DNA of 64,000 bases from Bacteroidia bacterium (GTDB taxonomy: Bacteria > Bacteroidota > Bacteroidia > UKL13-3): NCBI GenBank assembly GCA_021740845.1, contig JAIOYZ010000001.1, positions 211,246-275,245 of the forward strand, written 5' to 3'. The translations under genes were made by a program, and so were the position numbers. Under the pieces are notes generated by a model. It saw only the letters and a program-made list of their open reading frames with translations, did no database searches and was not told the DNA's origin. Positions 1 to 7,497 of this stretch are shown here, in pieces; the first letter of the stretch is position 1; every line of letters begins with the position of its first letter.

Positions 1-285
1 CCAAACAATTTCAGGCAACATTCTAAATGCAATCACCACCTGTAAATCTGCTTTTAAAGATTTTAGCTCTTCAATAAAATTTGGGTCGCGCAATTTTTCT
101 GGTTGCATTACATGCAGATTGCGTTCTTCTGCAAACTTCTTTACAGGCGATTGTTGCAATTGCATTCCTCTACCTGCAGGTTTGTCTGGAGCCGTAATTA
201 CACCCACAACATTAAAACCCGCATCAACAATTGCGCGCAAAGATTCAACTGCAAAATCTGGGGTTCCAAGAAAGATTATTCTCAT
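1..285 (-). CDS. fmt: Methionyl-tRNA formyltransferase, 5' part (runs off the left edge)
   Basis: Reading the reverse strand from the ATG at 283-285 gives about 95 residues beginning MRIIFLGTPDFAVESL and continuing through APDKPAGRG and VVIAFRMLPEIVW. These are the N-terminal formyl-transferase-fold signatures of Fmt, the enzyme that formylates initiator Met-tRNA from 10-formyl-tetrahydrofolate in the cytoplasm. The rest of the gene, including most of the catalytic domain and the C-terminal domain, lies outside the window. It follows the S46 peptidase gene on the same strand, with a 73-base gap that carries one copy of the interspersed GGTTTGAACC motif. Identification is by recognisable family motifs. 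Confidence 0.9.
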   Translation of the reverse strand, partial: MRIIFLGTPDFAVESLRAIVDAGFNVVGVITAPDKPAGRGMQLQQSPVKKFAEERNLHVMQPEKLRDPNFIEELKSLKADLQVVIAFRMLPEIVW

Positions 286-319
286 GTTTGCGGTGGGGTT
301 AATTTAATAAATCAATTTC

Positions 320-329
320 GGTTTGAACC
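320..329 (+). repeat. Interspersed motif GGTTTGAACC, intergenic copy
   Basis: Exact core with the full wider consensus (TTCGGTTTGAACCAAA spans about 317-332). It lies in the gap between the S46 peptidase gene and fmt, both on the minus strand. Confidence 0.85.
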
Positions 330-358
330 AAATTTGCCAAGTTTATAATATTTAAAAA

Positions 359-2518
359 TTAGTTTGGATTAACATTCAATTCCTTTAGCAAGAAATCTGC
401 TTTAGCAACTTTTTGTACGGTCCATAATACATACCGAATGTCAACACCAACGCTTCTGCTATAAGCTTCGTTCCAAGCATAATCATTAATAGTTGCGGTA
501 TATGCACGGTCGAAATTTACGCCAACCAAACTACCATCAGCATCCATAACCGGACTACCACTATTTCCACCAGTGGTATCCAAATTGTATAAGAAATCAA
601 CTGGTAGTTCATTTAAATCTGGGTTCATAAAAATGCCATAATCTTTAGCTGCGTATAGGTCTTTTACAATTTGCATTAACTCATATTCTTTTCCATCTTC
701 TTTTTCAATAACACCGCGTAAAGTGGTAAAAGGTTTGTTGTATTCTGCATCGTTAGGGTAATAGCCTCTTACGTAACCGTAAGTAAAACGCAAGGTTCCG
801 TTGGCATCAGGAATAAATTGTTTCTTTTGAAATGCACTTTTTGCATCTGCATATCTGCCTAATAGAGCATTTAAAGTTCCATTTCTTTGGTTGTCTATAT
901 TATCTGCTGCATTCATTTCCCAATTAATAGAATTGGCAAGCTTGGTTAATCCATCTTGAATCTTAGAGAAATCAGCAGAACTATCCGCTAATATTTTGAG
1001 CATGTATTCTCTATTGTTCAACTTAGTTTTACTATAAATTTGATCGATATATAAACTTCTTGCTTCTTCTGTTTTGTATTTGGCATAAAAATCTTCTACA
1101 GCACTTATTTTATTTTTCTTGTTATAAGCATGTGCATCTTCCATAACTTTTAAAATAGCAGCTTTCTCAAATACTGGATCCATTTGTCCGTACAAACGTT
1201 GAAAAGTAGTTTTCAATTTAGGTACTTGAACGCGAAGGAAATCTTGCTTTTCAGTTTTGCTTTTCAAGCTTAAATAACTCGCCTTGTAATTATCAACCGC
1301 AGCAGCCATTTGCAAGGTAGGTGCAACAGAATACACAAAATCGAAGAATAGATTTTTTGGAGCATTGTCAATAATCTCATCATACAATTTGTTGATGGAA
1401 GGAATTACTTCACCAAATTCCTTTTTTAGGTTTGGTTCAGACAGTAAAAATTCTTGCAATTGCTTTTCTTCTGCAAACTTTTTCTCTGTTAAACCAACTC
1501 TTCTAAAGCCTTGTAATTTGCCTTTAAAGTTTTTGGTGGTATTGGCTAAAGATTTAATTTTACCAGCATATTTAATTTGCAGGCTATCGTTCCCTTCACC
1601 CATTTGCTCCATTTTGTTGATTTCCCAATCAAACAAATCACTTACATATTTCAAGAAATAATCTTCGTGATATTTATAATACGAAGCAGGTTGGTTTCTA
1701 TAGGTTCTTCCAGGGTAACCCAATACAAATACGAAATCATTTTCTTTGATACCGTTGACGTTTATTTTTAAAAACTTTTTAGGCTTAAACGGAACATTTT
1801 CTGGAGCATATTCTGCGGCGCTACCATCAGGTGCCACATAGGCGCGAAGGAAAGCAAAATCGCCACTATGACGAGGCCAAACCCAATTGTCTTTTTCTCC
1901 GCCGTATTCGCCAATACTTCTAGCAGGCACATAAACCACACGCACATCTTTTAATAATTGGTAGCGAAACAGGACATAGTTTTTTCCGGTAAACATTTCC
2001 GAAACCTCGCATTGTAGGCTGGGGTTCTTTTTGTTTTCTTCATCGGTAACTTTTTTGGTATTGGCCGCAATAATTTGCAAGCGTTGCAAAGGATCATTGG
2101 TGCTTTGAGTTCCCATTAATATTTTATCCGAAACATCTTCGTAGCTCGCAGTTATTTTGCAAACAAGGCCTTTTGCTTGTGCTTCTTGCTCGTGGGTATT
2201 TGCTAAAAAGCCTTCTTTAATATAATTGTTTTGAACCGTGCTCATCGCTGCCACAAAGCCAAATGCGCAATGGTGATTGGTTACTATAAGTCCATCATTG
2301 GAAACAAAAGAACCGGTACAGCCACCAACTCTAACAATGGCATCTACCAAACTAATTCCATTTGGGTTGTACAAAGCCACTGGATCCATGCGTAAACCCG
2401 CTTTTTTTAAGTCGATGTTTTTCATTTCCGACATGGGAAACATGCCTTCATCGGCTTTATGACTGCTAAATAATAGGGTAGATGCTAGTAGGACAAAAGT
2501 AAAATAAATTTTTTTCAT
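359..2518 (-). CDS. S46 family dipeptidyl-peptidase, DPP11-like
   Basis: About 719 residues from the ATG at 2518. I preferred this start to one 13 codons upstream because it opens directly with a signal peptide (MKKIYFTFVLLASTLLF). The protein has the S46 chymotrypsin-like fold: the His region VTNHHCAFG near residues 80-87 and the Ser motif GGNSGSPVMDADGSLVG near the C-terminus. Family members release dipeptides from peptide N-termini in the periplasm or at the cell surface. The residue after NFD, just downstream of the serine motif, is Arg. From memory, Arg here marks DPP11 (Asp/Glu at P1) whereas DPP7 has Gly, so acidic-residue specificity is inferred. Length matches the family (about 700-720). 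Confidence 0.92.
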   Translation of the reverse strand: MKKIYFTFVLLASTLLFSSHKADEGMFPMSEMKNIDLKKAGLRMDPVALYNPNGISLVDAIVRVGGCTGSFVSNDGLIVTNHHCAFGFVAAMSTVQNNYIKEGFLANTHEQEAQAKGLVCKITASYEDVSDKILMGTQSTNDPLQRLQIIAANTKKVTDEENKKNPSLQCEVSEMFTGKNYVLFRYQLLKDVRVVYVPARSIGEYGGEKDNWVWPRHSGDFAFLRAYVAPDGSAAEYAPENVPFKPKKFLKINVNGIKENDFVFVLGYPGRTYRNQPASYYKYHEDYFLKYVSDLFDWEINKMEQMGEGNDSLQIKYAGKIKSLANTTKNFKGKLQGFRRVGLTEKKFAEEKQLQEFLLSEPNLKKEFGEVIPSINKLYDEIIDNAPKNLFFDFVYSVAPTLQMAAAVDNYKASYLSLKSKTEKQDFLRVQVPKLKTTFQRLYGQMDPVFEKAAILKVMEDAHAYNKKNKISAVEDFYAKYKTEEARSLYIDQIYSKTKLNNREYMLKILADSSADFSKIQDGLTKLANSINWEMNAADNIDNQRNGTLNALLGRYADAKSAFQKKQFIPDANGTLRFTYGYVRGYYPNDAEYNKPFTTLRGVIEKEDGKEYELMQIVKDLYAAKDYGIFMNPDLNELPVDFLYNLDTTGGNSGSPVMDADGSLVGVNFDRAYTATINDYAWNEAYSRSVGVDIRYVLWTVQKVAKADFLLKELNVNPN

Positions 2519-2568
2519 ACGAGGGCGAAGATAATTATTCTTGAGAATTGCCGCCAATGAGATTTTGG

Positions 2569-2826
2569 CTAATAATGTCCCTTTGCCGAATAAATATAAA
2601 GGGTGTTTTCAAGAATGGCATAAACAATTCTATTTTCTTTATCAATCCTTCTTGACCATTTTCCAGAAAGTTGGTACTTTAACGGCTCAGGCTTGCCAAT
2701 ACCTTCAAAAGGATTTTCTAATATTGCCCTTACTAAAATGGCAAATCGCTTGATAGATTTCTTATCACCAGATTTTTTGTAAAATTCGATATGTTCTAGG
2801 GCTTTGGGTAGAATAATTATTTCCAT
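2569..2826 (-). CDS. yoeB: YoeB/Txe-type mRNA interferase toxin
   Basis: The 85 residues match the compact YoeB/RelE fold. The body contains NPFEGIGKPEPLKYQLSGKW and NRIVYAI, and the protein ends in KGHY, corresponding to the C-terminal His-Tyr active site of YoeB. Such toxins cut mRNA at the ribosome when freed from their antitoxin. The ATG overlaps the last 10 bases of the upstream antitoxin gene on the same strand, which is the standard antitoxin-first, translationally coupled arrangement. No catalytic residue appears to be missing, so the pair is probably intact. Confidence 0.88.
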   Translation of the reverse strand: MEIIILPKALEHIEFYKKSGDKKSIKRFAILVRAILENPFEGIGKPEPLKYQLSGKWSRRIDKENRIVYAILENTLYIYSAKGHY

Positions 2827-3038
2827 AAGTCATCGAGTTCTTTCAGACTTACTTTTTTTCCTTTTCCCTTTTTTATGTCCGCATCACCTTGTTCAATCAT
2901 GTCTACAAACTCTTTGTTGTAGGGCGACTTTCCATCTTTTATTTCAAATTTAATTTTTAAGGCATTTAAAAATGCTGTCAAAGCTTCAATCTTATCGTCG
3001 CTGTTAGGATGGGCAATTATAATATCAGATGTTTTCAT
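2817..3038 (-). CDS. Antitoxin of the YoeB-type pair
   Basis: A 73-residue protein from the ATG at 3038, chosen over a start six codons upstream because MKTSDIIIAHPNSDD is a typical opening. It is charged and Lys/Glu-rich, with a predicted strand-helix N-terminus and an acidic C-terminal tail (KVSLKELDDLWK). This tail is the kind of segment that wraps around a RelE/YoeB toxin. It sits directly upstream of, and overlaps, the toxin gene. By family analogy it would neutralise the toxin and autorepress the operon. Assignment rests mainly on context and size. Confidence 0.75.
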   Translation of the reverse strand: MKTSDIIIAHPNSDDKIEALTAFLNALKIKFEIKDGKSPYNKEFVDMIEQGDADIKKGKGKKVSLKELDDLWK

Positions 3039-3253
3039 ATTGAAACAATTTAGCAATGAAATTAATTTGAAATGACTTTTTCAATTTGTTTAGCAAAACA
3101 AAAGTATGAGTAAAAAACTTTTTAATCAACTATTCTGATACGAATACTTTTAGGGATAAAACAGTTTTTGTTAATGAAAATGTCAGTTCATTTGAACCTA
3201 GGTAAAATGAAAATTAGGCTGCGAAATTGAAAGGTTTTATAATACTAATTAGA

Positions 3254-3961
3254 TTATTTAAGTGCTATTAATTTAAAATTTTTAGGTGTATTCAATGCAT
3301 TTGTTAAAATTCTCTCCTCTGCATTTAGAAGGTCGTTTGCAAAACAGGCCTTTTCGATAACCTCATTTTGTTCCATAAATAATTCTCTACCAATACCTGC
3401 CACACAGCCAGAGGAAAGGGGAGGAGTGAACCAAAGACCATTTTGTTTCCAGAAAATATTGGAGGAGCTGGCTTCAATTACATGGTTCTCGGTATTTAAT
3501 ATTAGCGCATCGTCCAAATTGTTTTCTTGGGCCCAGAGGCTTGCCATTACATAAATCAAGGCATTGCCAGTTTTTAAATTTGCCAAAATTCCAGGGGCTT
3601 TTTGTTGGTCGGGGTAAATTCCTAAACGCAATACTTTTTCCATGGGTTTTGGTTCAAACCGAAAAACCTCTATAAAATAACTGCTCTGATTGCTGTCTGG
3701 CAAATAGAACCCGCCTGATTTTCGGTTCAAAACAAAACGGATACGAAATTGACTACAATCGGAGTTTTTTACCTTAAATTGGTTCAAAACTTGGGTTAAT
3801 TCTTGGTGAAATTTTTCCTCATTTAACCCACATAAATCCATTTTTAGAATGGCGGAAGATTTTTCTAAACGCCTGAAATGTTGCGAAATATATGGTATTC
3901 CGACAGGTGTTGCCAATATGGTTTCAAATAATAAATCGCCGTATAGAAATGCTCTTTCCAT
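3254..3961 (-). CDS. Class IV PLP-dependent aminotransferase / aminodeoxychorismate lyase-like
   Basis: About 235 residues from the ATG at 3961; a TTG one codon earlier is possible. The protein has the fold-type IV pattern: a short N-terminal domain (MERAFLYGDLLFETI), the segment LANLKTGNALIYVMA, whose Lys near residue 130 is the expected PLP-binding lysine, and EASSSNIFWKQNG for phosphate binding. The family includes branched-chain aminotransferase, D-amino-acid transaminase and PabC. The small size and the ERAFLYGD start are closest to PabC-like proteins, but the substrate cannot be told from sequence alone. It is divergent from the thiolase gene, with a 64-base shared upstream region. It carries one interspersed-motif copy in frame (RFEP, 3651-3660). 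Confidence 0.78.
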   Translation of the reverse strand: MERAFLYGDLLFETILATPVGIPYISQHFRRLEKSSAILKMDLCGLNEEKFHQELTQVLNQFKVKNSDCSQFRIRFVLNRKSGGFYLPDSNQSSYFIEVFRFEPKPMEKVLRLGIYPDQQKAPGILANLKTGNALIYVMASLWAQENNLDDALILNTENHVIEASSSNIFWKQNGLWFTPPLSSGCVAGIGRELFMEQNEVIEKACFANDLLNAEERILTNALNTPKNFKLIALK

Positions 3962-3970
3962 CAATTTGGT

Positions 3971-3999
3971 TTGTTCGTAAAGGTAAAATCATACATTTG
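3971..3999 (+). promoter_or_regulatory. Bacteroidota-type promoter of the thiolase gene
   Basis: TTG (3971-3973), an 18-base spacer, then TACATTTG (3992-3999), matching the -33/-7 form TTTG-N18..21-TAnnTTTG. It ends 26 bases before the thiolase ATG. Confidence 0.65.
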
Positions 4000-4025
4000 C
4001 CGCACCAAATTAAGTTTATTTTCAA

Positions 4026-5207
4026 ATGAAAAAAGTTTATATCGTATCGGCAGTGCGCACACCAGTAGGTGCATTTAACGGAAGCTTAGCGGCTTTAACT
4101 GCACCTCAATTGGGTTCAATTGCTATTAAAGGAGCTTTGGCCAAAGCAGGTGTAGCACCAGAAATGGTTCAAGAAGTATTTATGGGAAATGTAATTTCCG
4201 CAGGTTTGGGTCAGGCACCTGCAACACAAGCTATGTTAGGCGCAGGAATTCCAAATACAGTTCCTTCAACTACTATTAATAAAGTATGTGCATCAGGTTC
4301 TAAAGCAATTATGTTAGCTGCTCAATCTGTAATGATGGGTATTAATGATGTTGTTGTGGCTGGTGGAATGGAAAGCATGAGTAATATTCCTTACTATTTA
4401 GATAAAGCCAGAAATGGTTATAGATTAGGAAATGGAACCATTATAGATGGTATGGTGAAAGATGGTTTGTGGGATGTTTACAAAGATTACCACATGGGAA
4501 ATGCAGCAGAAATGTGTGCAAGAGATTATAAATTCTCAAGAGAAGATCAAGATGCTTTTGCTATTGAATCTTATACCCGCGCTCAAAATGCCTATGCTAA
4601 GAATGCATTTGCGGATGAAATTATTCCTGTTGAAGTTCCAGTTAGAGGTAAAGATCCAATTGTAGTTAGTGTTGACGAAGAATATACCAAGGTGAATTTT
4701 GAAAAATTGAAAACCTTGAAACCAGCGTTTGAAAAAGATGGTACCATTACGGCTGCCAATGCTTCTAAATTGAATGATGGAGCAAGTGCTTTGGTTTTGG
4801 TTAGTGAAGAAAAAGTAAAGGAATTAGGTTTGAAACCTTTGGCGCAAATTATTGGATTTGCAGATGCGGCTCAAGCACCTGAATGGTTTACAACTGCACC
4901 TGCTATTGCGGTTCCTAAAGCATTAAAAATGGCTGGTGTTGATGCTAAAGATGTAGATTTTTATGAATTGAACGAAGCCTTCTCTGTAGTAGGTTTGGTG
5001 AATATGCAAATCCTTGGATTAGATGCAGAAAAAGTGAATCCTCGCGGTGGCGCAGTAGCGTTAGGACATCCATTGGGAAGTTCTGGTTCTCGTATTGTGG
5101 TTACCTTGGTTCACGAATTATTGCAAGAAGGAAAACGTTATGGCGTAACCGGAATTTGCAACGGCGGTGGTGGAGCTTCTGCAATTGTTATTGAAGCTGT
5201 AAAATAA
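4026..5207 (+). CDS. Acetyl-CoA C-acetyltransferase (thiolase)
   Basis: The 393 residues are the normal length for a biosynthetic-type thiolase. The catalytic triad is in place: acyl-accepting Cys88 in NKVCASGSKA, His348 in GHPLGSSGSR and Cys378 in CNGGGGAS. The enzyme condenses two acetyl-CoA to acetoacetyl-CoA, or cleaves 3-ketoacyl-CoA in the reverse direction, in the cytoplasm. It stands alone, without beta-oxidation partners beside it, so direction and pathway are open. A clear promoter precedes it and a hairpin follows it. Confidence 0.95.
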   Translation: MKKVYIVSAVRTPVGAFNGSLAALTAPQLGSIAIKGALAKAGVAPEMVQEVFMGNVISAGLGQAPATQAMLGAGIPNTVPSTTINKVCASGSKAIMLAAQSVMMGINDVVVAGGMESMSNIPYYLDKARNGYRLGNGTIIDGMVKDGLWDVYKDYHMGNAAEMCARDYKFSREDQDAFAIESYTRAQNAYAKNAFADEIIPVEVPVRGKDPIVVSVDEEYTKVNFEKLKTLKPAFEKDGTITAANASKLNDGASALVLVSEEKVKELGLKPLAQIIGFADAAQAPEWFTTAPAIAVPKALKMAGVDAKDVDFYELNEAFSVVGLVNMQILGLDAEKVNPRGGAVALGHPLGSSGSRIVVTLVHELLQEGKRYGVTGICNGGGGASAIVIEAVK

Positions 5208-5216
5208 TTTTTTATT

Positions 5217-5280
5217 AGCCACGAAATTAAATTGGTTCAAACCGTAATTTTTTGCGTTTGAATAGTTTGATTTCGTGGCT
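5217..5280 (+). terminator. Hairpin after the thiolase gene, with the interspersed motif in its loop
   Basis: Perfect 11-bp inverted repeat AGCCACGAAAT (5217-5227) and ATTTCGTGGCT (5270-5280), followed by a T-rich run. The 42-base loop holds one exact copy of the interspersed 10-mer (5234-5243, reverse orientation). The loop is long for an intrinsic terminator, so termination is likely but not certain. Confidence 0.55.
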
Positions 5281-5324
5281 TCTTTTTTTATACCTATTTT
5301 TATTCCCTAATCGTTTTAGAATAC

Positions 5325-6197
5325 ATGAAGAAAATACTCTGCTTACTATTTGTGTTGTTGGCATTGGTTGAAGCCAAAGCTCAAAAGCAAAAAATTGATA
5401 GCCTTTCTTTGGATTCTTTGCGCGACTATGAATTAAGATTAAGTGGCTTAAGTTTTAATATGGTGCGCAGTTTTGATGAGGAGGTGCGCATTACCTCGGG
5501 TAGAAATTTTATTAGGCAAATGGGCCGAGCCATGAAAGTAAAGAACTCTTTTTACTACCCTTTTGATTCTCTAAAAAACGTAATGATTGTTTATGCTCCA
5601 GATATGTTTTTTAGAATCATAACTTGGAATGTGGCTACCGACGATGAGCGGTTTAGGTATTTTGGGGTGATCCAAATGAATCCTGAAAAGATTGCCAAAC
5701 TAAACAAGAAACAAGAAATTTTTTATCCTTATTATCCTTTGATTGATAGAAGTGATAGTTTGGGCTCTTATTTATTTAAAGAAACGGATGCCGACCATTG
5801 GTTTGGTGCAGCTTATTATAAGATTGTAAAAAACACGTTCAATAAGGTAGATTCCTATACGCTTTTGGGTTGGGATGGAGCCGGACCAGAAACCAATAGA
5901 AAAATTGCCGATTATTTAGTTTTTAGGGAAGGCGAACCAATTTTTGGAGCACCCGTTTTTGATTTGAAAATAAATCGCAAACCCAAGTTCTACAGAATGG
6001 TTTTTGAATTTAATAACCAAGCCACCATGGCATTGCGTTACGATGAAAAGCGCAAGATTTTAATTTACGAAAATATAGTTCCAGATAAACCAGAGAACGC
6101 CGCTTTCTTTGAGCACTATTATCCCGACGGGAGTTTTGATTTTCTCCTCTTCAAAAACGGAATTTGGGAAAAACAGCCGGGGATGTTGGAGAAATAA
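5325..6197 (+). CDS. Secreted protein of unknown function
   Basis: A 290-residue protein with a clear Sec signal peptide (MKKILCLLFVLLALVEAKAQ, cleavage after AQ), so exported to the periplasm or surface. The mature part has no membrane segment. It is rich in aromatic residues and has alternating hydrophobic patterns (NVMIVYAPDMFFRIITWNV, FYRMVFEFNNQATMALRYD) that suggest a beta-rich fold. I recognise no catalytic motif and no T9SS sorting domain. It resembles conserved hypothetical exported proteins of Bacteroidota. It stands between the thiolase terminator and the heptamer repeat array and seems to be monocistronic. Confidence 0.7.
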   Translation: MKKILCLLFVLLALVEAKAQKQKIDSLSLDSLRDYELRLSGLSFNMVRSFDEEVRITSGRNFIRQMGRAMKVKNSFYYPFDSLKNVMIVYAPDMFFRIITWNVATDDERFRYFGVIQMNPEKIAKLNKKQEIFYPYYPLIDRSDSLGSYLFKETDADHWFGAAYYKIVKNTFNKVDSYTLLGWDGAGPETNRKIADYLVFREGEPIFGAPVFDLKINRKPKFYRMVFEFNNQATMALRYDEKRKILIYENIVPDKPENAAFFEHYYPDGSFDFLLFKNGIWEKQPGMLEK

Positions 6198-6216
6198 TTT
6201 GGTCTTTGGGGGGGGC

Positions 6217-6325
6217 AGCTTCTAGCTTCTAGCTTCTAGCTTCTAGCTTCTAGCTTCTAGCTTCTAGCTCCTGGCTCCTGGCAAATATTTGTAGAATGAA
6301 TCAACGCAATTAAAGCCAGTAGCCT
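6217..6325. repeat. Heptamer tandem array with conserved flank (repeat family, locus 1)
   Basis: Seven perfect tandem AGCTTCT units (6217-6265), then AGCTCCT and GGCTCCT (6266-6279), running into a segment with the core GCAAATATTTGTAGAATGAA near 6281-6300 and AAAGCCAGTAGCC near 6312-6324. The same core plus CTAGC/CCAGT heptamers recurs at 7407-7496 and, inverted, several times at 39805-40065. A short related patch also lies at about 6399-6418. Confidence 0.8.
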
Positions 6326-6418
6326 TTCAAGTAGAGCCAAACAGTATCGAACTATAAAACATTAAGCCAAGTTTGGTAAAGTCGGATTGCAAAACAAGCA
6401 ACTAGCTTCTAGCCTCTA

Positions 6419-6428
6419 GTTAGTGGCA
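6419..6428 (+). other. GTTAGTGGCA, possible left boundary of a gene cassette
   Basis: This 10-mer lies 20 bases before the ATG of the 6448 gene. Its exact reverse complement TGCCACTAAC lies 5 bases after that gene's stop codon (7277-7286). In integron cassettes, a GTTRRRY-type core and its RYYYAAC counterpart bracket the gene in this way. The match to the strict consensus is imperfect. Confidence 0.4.
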
Positions 6429-6447
6429 ATAGTAAACAGACATCAAA

Positions 6448-7272
6448 ATGACAAACAGTATTAAAATAATTCTTGCCCTTTTATTAATTGTTTTGACAAA
6501 TATACTTGGACATTATTTTCCTCCGACATCAATAATGTTGAGTCCATTGACTATTGGGCTTTTGACAGTTTTACTAATATTTACAGATTTAAAAATAGGT
6601 TATCGTATTCTGTTAATAACATTGGCAATAATCGTTAATGACATTTGTATCAAAAATTTTGCTGGTGGTACTTACGATTTGGAAGGAGCAGGCTTTATAA
6701 ATGCTTTCTTAATCATTGGTTTAATTATTTCGACAATAATAATTCTAATCAAAACTGTTGTCCTTAAAAACAAGAACGCAATCATTAAAATAATGCTGAC
6801 ATTAATGATGCCAGCCATCATGTTTTTGTATTTGCAATATTTCGGATTTTATGGTTTATCATTTTCCAAATCTATGAGCCTGACAAAAGAGAATGCAATA
6901 GAAAACAAGACATTCCTTTCTGACCTAGATTTTTCAGAAAGCGAAATTATTTATGATATTGACAGCATTCGCATTATTTCTGGGTGGACAGAAAAGGAAC
7001 TTATGCTGAATCACAACTCTCTAATCCGTAACACAGAAGAAACAGGAAATATCAATTATAAGGTAAAAATCAAACACAATTTTAAGCCTTACGAATTTTC
7101 AATCTATTATAAAGTTAATAGTGAGGATGTGAATGGTGCAAACCCAGTTGACTCTGTGTTGGAATTTACGGCAAATAAATCAGAAAGTATTACCTTGACA
7201 ATTTTTAAATTAAGAAACGGCTCTGTTAACAGAGACACCATAATAAAAAGGGTGACAATCAAACCCAAATAA
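6448..7272 (+). CDS. Membrane protein of unknown function, possible cassette cargo
   Basis: A 274-residue protein with four hydrophobic segments in its first half (about residues 5-23, 30-60, 85-106 and 113-135). A soluble C-terminal half of about 140 residues follows, with beta-type alternation (NYKVKIKHNFKPYEFSIYYKV). It has no known catalytic motif. The gene is very AT-rich, is bracketed by GTTAGTGGCA/TGCCACTAAC, and is followed by a 20-bp imperfect inverted repeat with attC-like geometry. Both sides also carry the heptamer repeat family in direct orientation. This context suggests an acquired single-gene cassette. Function is unknown. Confidence 0.65.
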   Translation: MTNSIKIILALLLIVLTNILGHYFPPTSIMLSPLTIGLLTVLLIFTDLKIGYRILLITLAIIVNDICIKNFAGGTYDLEGAGFINAFLIIGLIISTIIILIKTVVLKNKNAIIKIMLTLMMPAIMFLYLQYFGFYGLSFSKSMSLTKENAIENKTFLSDLDFSESEIIYDIDSIRIISGWTEKELMLNHNSLIRNTEETGNINYKVKIKHNFKPYEFSIYYKVNSEDVNGANPVDSVLEFTANKSESITLTIFKLRNGSVNRDTIIKRVTIKPK

Positions 7273-7276
7273 CCAC

Positions 7277-7402
7277 TGCCACTAACAGGGTGCAATCGCC
7301 ATTGGGGCTGATGTGGAAACGGCAATTTTTATTTTTGGAGGTAAACTACTAAAGTGATAATTTGTACTCGCAAACCCCAACAGCGGTTGCACCCAAAACG
7401 CT
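7277..7402. other. attC-like imperfect inverted repeat after the 6448 gene
   Basis: TGCCACTAAC (7277-7286) is followed at once by a 20-base arm (7288-7307, starting GGGTGCAA and ending TTGGGG). The complementary arm at 7375-7394 pairs at 17 of 20 positions across a 67-base spacer. Total size of about 120 bases, imperfect arms and position just after a stop codon are those of an integron attC site. The right-hand core would be at about 7400-7412, where GCTACTAGCAATA matches GTTAGTGGCAATA only partly. A large terminator hairpin is the alternative reading. Confidence 0.4.
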
Positions 7403-7406
7403 ACTA

Positions 7407-7496
7407 GCAATATTTGCAGAAAGAATTAGCACATTTAAAGCCAGTTGCTAGTTGCTAGCTGCCAGTTGCCAGTTGCCAACAGCCAACAGCCTTTCC
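7407..7496. repeat. Repeat family, locus 2
   Basis: The core GCAATATTTGCAGAAAGAAT and AAAGCCAGTTGC correspond to the core at 6281-6325 in the same orientation. Degenerate heptamers (GCTAGTT, GCCAGTT, GCCAACA) then run to 7496. Together with locus 1 it forms direct repeats around the 6448 gene. Confidence 0.7.
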
Positions 7497-7497
7497 C

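Noticed and set aside
6217-6279. CRISPR array
   Set aside because: Units are 7 bases with no spacers and no cas genes are present. It is a microsatellite-like tandem repeat.
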